This document shows, one piece after another, positions 58,790-64,000 of a DNA stretch of 64,000 nt (positions within the stretch are counted from its first letter, which is position 1; each line of letters starts with the position of its first letter). This DNA is from a virus, in IMG/VR virus record IMGVR_UViG_3300032116_000037, positions 62,001 to 126,000 of that record. The stretch is one strand, 5' to 3'. A program made the position numbers and the translations under genes. The notes below the pieces were generated by a model. The model did not search any database, was not told the origin of the DNA, and was given only the letters and a program-made list of their open reading frames with translations.

Positions 58790-60407
58790 GTTTTAACACC
58801 ATTAAATTATTAACAAACCAACCCATATAATATCCTTGAGTAACATGATTAATAATAGAATTTTCTATATCATAATCTCTCTCAAAACCTTCTTTTTTAA
58901 ATTTCTCTTGCCAGTATTCTTTAGGTTGACAATTAATATGGCCTGTTCCACCTTGCCCAGGTTTTGCGGCAGTCCATATGACTACACCACCACTAGCAAC
59001 ATTTTTACAAACTGTTTTAACAACATTATCAGATAATTTTTCATGTATATGTTCAGCAACTTCTAAGCACATAACAATATTTCCAAGATCATTAACTGAA
59101 AATAGATCTGCGTGTATTAAATTTGGCTTTCCTTTTACTTTAGGATCTATATCATAACCTATTGCGTTAAAATCTTGATCTCTTAAAGCGTTAACATAAG
59201 TCCCTAAACCACAACCTAGATCAATAATTTTAGCATCTGGAATTGCGTGTTGTTTTATCCAAACAGCTAAATTTTCTGCAAAAGGTTTTTCTTCTTTATC
59301 TATTTGTTCTAAATCACAGTTTTCACTAATCTGATACCACCCATTTCCAGTGTAAACATTCATTATATCGTTAAAATATTTTTCATATTTTGGCGCTATG
59401 TTTTCTAAAGAAAATTTCTCCCCTTGTTTTCTGCAGTCGGCAGGATTAATTTTATCTATATTAAGTGCGGCATTTACAAAATCTTCAAATGTTCTACATC
59501 TATAGCCAGTAACTCCTTCTATATTATTCTCGCTGAAGGCTCCCCAGTCTGTTGTAATAGTTGGGGTTCCGCATAATAAATTCTCTATTTGGACTCCGCC
59601 AAATGGCTCTACATACATACTAGGTAAAAAACTACCTTTAGCATTTTTCATTAATTCTTTTCTTTTATTTATATCTGCATAACCAACATATTCACAATGA
59701 GGTGGTAAATAATAACCCTCTTCTTTTTGTCCAGCTATAATAAGTTTTGCGCCTATTTTTTCTGTAACTTGAATAGCTATATTTACGCCTTTACCATCAT
59801 AAACTCTTCCTAAATAAAGAAAATAATCTTGTTTTTTATCTGAATACTCAAATTCGTCTAAATCAAAATAATTAGGAATAACTACATCATACCAACTCTG
59901 TCTGCATTCTCCAACATTTTTAAGGCCGCAATAAGCATGATAGATCGCATAAGACTCAAAAACTTTCCAGTTGGCCCAATGGCCTGCTGCATAACCTATC
60001 CCAGGTTCTACACAAATTAAGTCCGAATGAGCATCGCATATTGGCTTAACACCTTGACCCCAAAAAGGTAAAATAAAATCTAGTGGTTGTTTTCTTTTTT
60101 CTATTTCTAAAATAGCGTTTTTATAGAAAGTTTGATAAGCATGATCCATGGTATCAAATTTAAAGAAATTTTTCCGCCAATCATAACTTCCATAAGCTAT
60201 TTCTAAATCTTTGTTAGTAGTTACAGTTACATGCTCATCACAAATCAGATTAGATTCCTCATGGCCATAATGTATTATATGATGACCACGGGCCTTCATC
60301 ATTTTACCAAATTTTAAAACCTTCTGAGTGTATGCACAAGCGGAATATTCTGGATTTGTAACTGTGTGTGGCAAACCCAATATGTGAAAACGAAATTTTT
60401 TACTCAT
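58782..60407 (-). CDS. GT4 glycosyltransferase fused to SAM methyltransferase
   Basis: 541 residues. The first ~350 are a GT-B enzyme with FLYLGRVYDGKGVNIAI and the EX7E donor loop in VEPFGGVQIENLLCGTP (E267, E275). From about 360 a class I methyltransferase follows: IIDLGCGLGTYVNAL (motif I near 396), YDIDPK, then NIVMCLEVAEHIHE and TAAKPGQGGTGHIN. A single chain could add a sugar and methylate it, as in capping of a chain. The AAGGA SD is followed by a GC-rich spacer (CGCGCG). It lies in the virion-gene operon. Confidence 0.85.
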   Translation of the reverse strand: MSKKFRFHILGLPHTVTNPEYSACAYTQKVLKFGKMMKARGHHIIHYGHEESNLICDEHVTVTTNKDLEIAYGSYDWRKNFFKFDTMDHAYQTFYKNAILEIEKRKQPLDFILPFWGQGVKPICDAHSDLICVEPGIGYAAGHWANWKVFESYAIYHAYCGLKNVGECRQSWYDVVIPNYFDLDEFEYSDKKQDYFLYLGRVYDGKGVNIAIQVTEKIGAKLIIAGQKEEGYYLPPHCEYVGYADINKRKELMKNAKGSFLPSMYVEPFGGVQIENLLCGTPTITTDWGAFSENNIEGVTGYRCRTFEDFVNAALNIDKINPADCRKQGEKFSLENIAPKYEKYFNDIMNVYTGNGWYQISENCDLEQIDKEEKPFAENLAVWIKQHAIPDAKIIDLGCGLGTYVNALRDQDFNAIGYDIDPKVKGKPNLIHADLFSVNDLGNIVMCLEVAEHIHEKLSDNVVKTVCKNVASGGVVIWTAAKPGQGGTGHINCQPKEYWQEKFKKEGFERDYDIENSIINHVTQGYYMGWFVNNLMVLKRV

Positions 60408-60428
60408 CGCGCGTCCTTAAAATTAGCA

Positions 60429-60782
60429 TTATTTAGGTGTAGCTGTCTCTAAACTTCCATCTTGATTCCAAGTAAAATCATATGGAGGAAGTAATCTATT
60501 TAAATCTACTAAATTTTCTTTACCTACTGCTTGAGCAACTGAATATAACATTTGTACTCTAGCCCATGCTACAGCCATAACAGTATAAGCGCTAGGGCCT
60601 AAAGCTGTTAATATATCTAAACCGCTAGGTCCACCTTGAGCTTCTAGCCCCCAAAAAGAATTAAAATCATTATATGCTGTATTTAACATACGATCAAAAG
60701 TATTATTGGCAGAAAAAATAATTTTAGCAGCTACTTGCTGTGCTGTTGGGGCATTACTAACTGATGCATTATCAAATAACAT
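60429..60782 (-). CDS. Small virion-operon protein
   Basis: 117 residues. The centre reads FDRMLNTAYNDFNSFWG and VMAVAWARVQMLYSVAQAVG, a helical pattern; the end is polar and has YDFTWNQDGS. No family recognised. GAGGT precedes the start. Its location beside structural genes suggests a virion component. Confidence 0.5.
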   Translation of the reverse strand: MLFDNASVSNAPTAQQVAAKIIFSANNTFDRMLNTAYNDFNSFWGLEAQGGPSGLDILTALGPSAYTVMAVAWARVQMLYSVAQAVGKENLVDLNRLLPPYDFTWNQDGSLETATPK

Positions 60783-60784
60783 TA

Positions 60785-61597
60785 TTATACCTCATAATTA
60801 AAAACGTCAAAATACCATCTATTGCTATTAACTATAAAACTTGAATCTTCATAAATATCTTCCCAGTCTCGCGGTTTTACTGATTTTAGTACTGGTTTTA
60901 TTGAATGGTCCCCAAAAGGGCCAAAATATTTACTATCTTCATAAACTTGTTTCTTTATATTATTAAAATCATGCTGAAAATATTCTATTTGCAAATAACA
61001 ATAAATCTTGTTCATTGTTTCGTCTGGCTTATTACATAAATCCTCATACTTAACAAATAATATATTTTTATCAATCTTCCTTTGAAAAGTATCAATAGTT
61101 CTTTGTAAAGCTAAACCGATAGGTTGTGTTGATAGCCAGTGCTCTACTCTTTGAACAACAGTCATATTTTTAATAGCTGCTGGATTATCGGGCCCTACTG
61201 GATTATGTCTATTTATACGATAAATTCTTTCAAAAGAAGCTAAAATACTTCTTAAATCTCTAACCATACATATCATTTTTGGCGCCATATTCCATTGATC
61301 AACCCATTCATAATAGTGAGTCCAGCCCCTATTTTTATCAATAATATAAGGCCTATTAGTGATTGCGCTATAATATGAGTGGGCCATCCCATGGCACATA
61401 TTAATAAAAGCTGCAGCCATAGTATGCGGCTCTTGAGACATTACTTCTGGCAAGTTATAATTAGATCTTGCGCCGTATTGATACTCAAGTAATGGAGATG
61501 TAGAAGATGCGTAAATTAGTGGATTTTGATGAAGAATAACTTGTAAAAGTTCGCTTCCGCTTCTAGGCATCGAAGAATTAAAAAACAATCTTTGCAT
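60785..61597 (-). CDS. Sulfotransferase
   Basis: 270 residues with both PAPS-binding motifs of the family: the 5'-phosphosulfate loop in SSMPRSGSELLQ (11-18) and the 3'-phosphate motif in CMVRDLRSILASFERIY (111-123). The C-terminal KPRDWEDIYEDS region is consistent. It would transfer sulfate from PAPS to a sugar or tyrosine; given the neighbouring glycosyltransferases, a glycan is likelier. The AAGGA SD is followed by a candidate promoter 21 bases upstream (61618). Confidence 0.85.
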   Translation of the reverse strand: MQRLFFNSSMPRSGSELLQVILHQNPLIYASSTSPLLEYQYGARSNYNLPEVMSQEPHTMAAAFINMCHGMAHSYYSAITNRPYIIDKNRGWTHYYEWVDQWNMAPKMICMVRDLRSILASFERIYRINRHNPVGPDNPAAIKNMTVVQRVEHWLSTQPIGLALQRTIDTFQRKIDKNILFVKYEDLCNKPDETMNKIYCYLQIEYFQHDFNNIKKQVYEDSKYFGPFGDHSIKPVLKSVKPRDWEDIYEDSSFIVNSNRWYFDVFNYEV

Positions 61598-61617
61598 AAA
61601 AAATCCTTATAAAAGTC

Positions 61618-61635
61618 CTATTATAGATATACACC
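61618..61635 (-). promoter_or_regulatory. Candidate late promoter variant
   Basis: Minus-strand GGTGTATATCTATAATAG shares GGTGTATA and TATAATAG-like parts with the two better copies, ending 21 bases before the sulfotransferase ATG. Weaker than the other two because of a 2-base shift in spacing. Confidence 0.35.
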
Positions 61636-61638
61636 AAA

Positions 61639-62214
61639 CTAATATTTGTCATAAAGATGTTTAGAAACTTTTTTGTAAAGCTCAAAATCTTTATAATAAT
61701 AATCTAAAATAAAGTTTATATGTTCTTGTTTTAATTTTACTTTTTTGTTAGATTTATTAAGATTATCTATTTTAGAGATACCTATAAAATTGGCCATTGT
61801 TTCTATTTGTTCTGGAAACTTAAATAAATGCGCTTCATTAGTTATTAGTTTAAATTGTTCCCTAAAATGCCCGTCTTCTCTAAGTCTTTTAGGTTTACTA
61901 TATATTGGAAAGTGATAATATTCATCATTTAATAAACACTTTACTGCTTCATCAATATTTATACCTGTTTCATTTATGGCTGAAGCAAATCTTTCTATTG
62001 GATCCCTGACTAAACATACTACTGGTTTATTAGGAATTTGAATTTTAGGGCATAGTAATATATATTTTGGCCCATGGAATACTGTAGAAGTATCATTTAT
62101 CTCTTTATCTATATCTGGATAAAAAGTATTTATTATAGCTTTAGCAAATGAAGTGCAACCAACTTTAGGATTAATGGCTACACAATAATTTGGCGTTTTA
62201 TAATAATATATCAT
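61639..62214 (-). CDS. Second sulfotransferase-like protein
   Basis: 191 residues. The 5'-PSB loop INPKVGCTSFAKAI (14-27) and the 3'-PB motif CLVRDPIERFASAI (67-80) are of the carbohydrate sulfotransferase type (HNK-1/chondroitin-like), shorter than the preceding gene's protein. ATGA overlap with the next gene. Two divergent sulfotransferases in one operon suggest two acceptor positions. Confidence 0.78.
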   Translation of the reverse strand: MIYYYKTPNYCVAINPKVGCTSFAKAIINTFYPDIDKEINDTSTVFHGPKYILLCPKIQIPNKPVVCLVRDPIERFASAINETGINIDEAVKCLLNDEYYHFPIYSKPKRLREDGHFREQFKLITNEAHLFKFPEQIETMANFIGISKIDNLNKSNKKVKLKQEHINFILDYYYKDFELYKKVSKHLYDKY

Positions 62215-62966
62215 CTTCTAAAAGGTATTATTCCTAAAGAACCTATTAAATCTTTTATAGTTGTTACTGCTCCTCCAACAACATCTTTAATTGCTAAATG
62301 AACAGCTGCTCTATCATCAGTTGGGCCAAAAAAGCCTACACTTCTAGCTCCAGTGCCAGCCGTTGTCTCTCTTACAACTCCACATACTCTAGTCCCAAAA
62401 TCTATTCCATGTATCCATGTGCTATTAGCACTATCTGGATATAAAGTATTAAACGCTGGAGATGATGGTAACGTAGTTCCAAAATCGTCTGCCCCACAAT
62501 TTATTGCGGCAAATCTTACTGAATTACCAGTTCCAGAACTTCCGTCTGTAACAGATTGTGATGCTATAGCTCCGTCATTTTGTAATAAAACTATACCTGC
62601 TGTATGCACATCTGAATTTTGACTAGATGTGACAGTTATTGCAACTGCATACATTTCATTAGCATTATTATTTCTATTAACTGTTACTGTTTGAGCTCCA
62701 GTTGGCACGCTACTTCCTAAAAACCATGCTTTACAATCACCAGGCTCACCGCCTGTATCAACAGCTCTCCAACCACCAACTGTTGTTAAACTAGAGCTTC
62801 CATAACTAACTGATGTCGCATCATCAGCATTTGCATTAACAAAAGTAAATACAAGAACTCCTTTTGGAGTTCCTACAGGCGTATGTGTCCAAGTAAAACT
62901 TGATTGATTTGTTGAACCAGTTGTCCCAGTATGGGATTCACTTCCAGCGTCATATGCTATAGCCAT
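62211..62966 (-). CDS. Virion surface protein (putative), beta-sandwich
   Basis: 251 residues, Gly/Ser/Thr/Ala-rich with frequent short strands (SFTWTHTPVGTPKGVLVFTF and AQTVTVNRNNNANEMYAVAI). It looks like an Ig- or jelly-roll-type capsid decoration or tail protein. No Cys-rich or enzyme motif. Location between the sulfotransferases and another structural gene suggests a glycan-bearing virion protein, inferred only. Confidence 0.55.
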   Translation of the reverse strand: MAIAYDAGSESHTGTTGSTNQSSFTWTHTPVGTPKGVLVFTFVNANADDATSVSYGSSSLTTVGGWRAVDTGGEPGDCKAWFLGSSVPTGAQTVTVNRNNNANEMYAVAITVTSSQNSDVHTAGIVLLQNDGAIASQSVTDGSSGTGNSVRFAAINCGADDFGTTLPSSPAFNTLYPDSANSTWIHGIDFGTRVCGVVRETTAGTGARSVGFFGPTDDRAAVHLAIKDVVGGAVTTIKDLIGSLGIIPFRR

Positions 62967-62968
62967 TT

Positions 62969-63835
62969 TTAACTCTCAATAGTATAATAATCTACCTGAA
63001 CTATCAAACTCCCAGTTGTTGGAACAGAACAAGTTATATATAATTCTTCTCCATCTCCTCCTATACCAACTATACCACTACCATTGCCTTTAACTACACC
63101 AGATCCTGCTGGTATATTTGGATGACTTAAAACTACTTTAGTAACAGCATCTGCTCCTGAAGTACCTTGGGCGGGTACTCCACCAGTTCCAAAACCAAGT
63201 CTAACTGATGTATTAACTGTATTTGCTGCTGATGCAGTAACAGTAATGCTTGTAATTACATATTTTGTTCCTGGTGATATTAGTGGTAAAACATTATCAT
63301 TTGTTTGGGCTCCTGTGGTAAAATATTCTGCAGATTGAATATTTGGATGACCCCCTATAGTCCATAATATTCCATGCCTATTAGCATATAAATCTGTTCT
63401 ATCGGCAGCAGCTACGGCCGCAGGGTTTGAACTATGGGCAATTGCTTTTGCGCCTATTTTTTGCGGATTCCCAGAATCGACTCCATCATGAGCAACATCT
63501 CCAACAGCAGTCACTGTGCCATCTACAGTTATTGATGCTCCTGCATCAGCTATATTTAAAGCGCCTGTTGTTGTTAACCAAAATCTACTTAAATCACCAT
63601 TAGTAACAGCTGTAGGTGTTACAGATGATCCAACTCCACCAACTAAAATGGGATTATTTCCAGATAATGGGGCATCATGGGCTTGAATGCCGCCAACAGC
63701 TATTGTTCCAGCCGTTCCTCCATTTACTACTGAGGTTCCACCCCACTGGCCAACCGCAACCTCTAATTGATTGCTTGTATTGACAGACGCAACTTCTGTT
63801 CCATCTGTAAGTTTTATTCTTTCAACGAATGACAT
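62969..63835 (-). CDS. Virion structural protein (putative)
   Basis: 288 residues, Gly/Ala/Thr/Val-rich, with repeated short segments (GDLSRFWLTTTGALNIADAG, GKYVITSITVTASAANTV type) and a C-terminal QVDYYTIES. A beta-rich virion protein by composition. AGGAAA SD. Contiguous with the preceding gene, 2-base gap. Family not recognised. Confidence 0.55.
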   Translation of the reverse strand: MSFVERIKLTDGTEVASVNTSNQLEVAVGQWGGTSVVNGGTAGTIAVGGIQAHDAPLSGNNPILVGGVGSSVTPTAVTNGDLSRFWLTTTGALNIADAGASITVDGTVTAVGDVAHDGVDSGNPQKIGAKAIAHSSNPAAVAAADRTDLYANRHGILWTIGGHPNIQSAEYFTTGAQTNDNVLPLISPGTKYVITSITVTASAANTVNTSVRLGFGTGGVPAQGTSGADAVTKVVLSHPNIPAGSGVVKGNGSGIVGIGGDGEELYITCSVPTTGSLIVQVDYYTIES

Positions 63836-63851
63836 ATTTTTTTCCTATTTA

Positions 63852-64000
63852 TTATATTATAAACCAGTTTGCATTATTACTTACTAAAGTTACACTTGTA
63901 TATTGAAATTCTATAGTTTTTGTGGCACTATCATCTACAGTTTGTGTAGAGTTAGGATCTATTATAACTGTATTTGCAGATGAATCTGTTTTTTTAATAA
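63852..64000 (-). CDS. Virion protein, C-terminal end only (5'-truncated)
   Basis: The last 49 codons of a minus-strand gene whose start lies beyond the window. The visible end reads TIEFQYTSVTLVSNNANWFII, a common close of phage tail fibre or appendage proteins. A GGTTTATAATATAAT-like stretch near its stop (63844-63867) resembles the late promoter motif and could serve the next gene. Confidence 0.55.
   Translation of the reverse strand, partial: IKKTDSSANTVIIDPNSTQTVDDSATKTIEFQYTSVTLVSNNANWFII

Noticed and set aside
1-64000. tRNA or other RNA genes
   Set aside because: No cloverleaf with a conserved T-loop was seen in the short gaps between genes; intergenic space is almost absent.

Overview
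The window is a 64-kb piece of an AT-rich genome of a large tailed bacteriophage. It has overlapping genes, a complete phage replication set, a 2,275-residue tape measure protein inside a tail operon, and no ribosomal, tRNA or housekeeping genes. Most starts have a purine-rich Shine-Dalgarno sequence (AGAGGT, GGAG, AAGGA types), so the host initiates translation with SD sequences. The sequence does not identify the host. A glycosyltransferase of family 6 recalls that reported for the cyanophage P-SSM2, but that is weak evidence.

Layout. 1-14 kb (+ strand) is DNA replication, recombination and nucleotide metabolism: a truncated RecA-like recombinase, a small PD-(D/E)XK nuclease, DnaB-like helicase, DnaG-like primase, dNMP kinase, a RecB/Cas4-type nuclease interrupted by an intein, an OB-fold protein, a metallopeptidase, ThyX, and a DnaE-type polymerase. 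The polymerase is encoded as two separate halves, with a DnaQ-like proofreading exonuclease between them. 14-21 kb (+) mixes glycosyltransferase-like and nucleotidyltransferase-like genes, a Nudix hydrolase, a second VSR-like nuclease, a probable single-strand annealing protein and a second ssDNA-binding protein, and ends at a strong terminator. 21-30.5 kb (+) is a sugar and glycan cassette: a DegT aminotransferase, methyltransferase, several glycosyltransferases including GT6, an ATP-grasp ligase, HAD phosphatase, PseB/CapE-like dehydratase and RmlD-like reductase.

At about 30.46 kb transcription becomes convergent, and everything to the right lies on the minus strand. Read in transcription order (64 to 30.5 kb) this half holds: virion surface proteins with two sulfotransferases and two large fused glycosyltransferases (57-64 kb); an envelope cassette (52-56.6 kb) with a secreted trypsin-like protease, a secreted Pro-Asn-linker protein, a CarF/TMEM189-like lipid desaturase, a papain-like protease, an exported thioredoxin-fold protein, a coiled-coil membrane protein and a membrane-anchored PAS-like protein; connector and tail genes (tail tube, putative chaperones, tape measure, distal tail proteins); and a 951-residue Thr-linker, Cys-rich fibre-like protein, followed by one more glycosyltransferase. 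A 16-nt motif, GGTGTATAATAYATAG, lies upstream of two structural genes, with a related copy before a sulfotransferase; it may be the late promoter.

Main points of interest: an intein with the hallmarks of mechanistic class 3 (His at position 1, W-C-T motif) inserted directly after the catalytic lysine of the nuclease; the split DnaE with an apparently inactivated PHP domain and a separate exonuclease; a phage CarF/PEDS1-like desaturase in a cassette of exported enzymes; and an unusually rich glycan and sulfation repertoire divided between a biosynthetic operon and the virion operon. No stretch over 300 bases lacks a gene.
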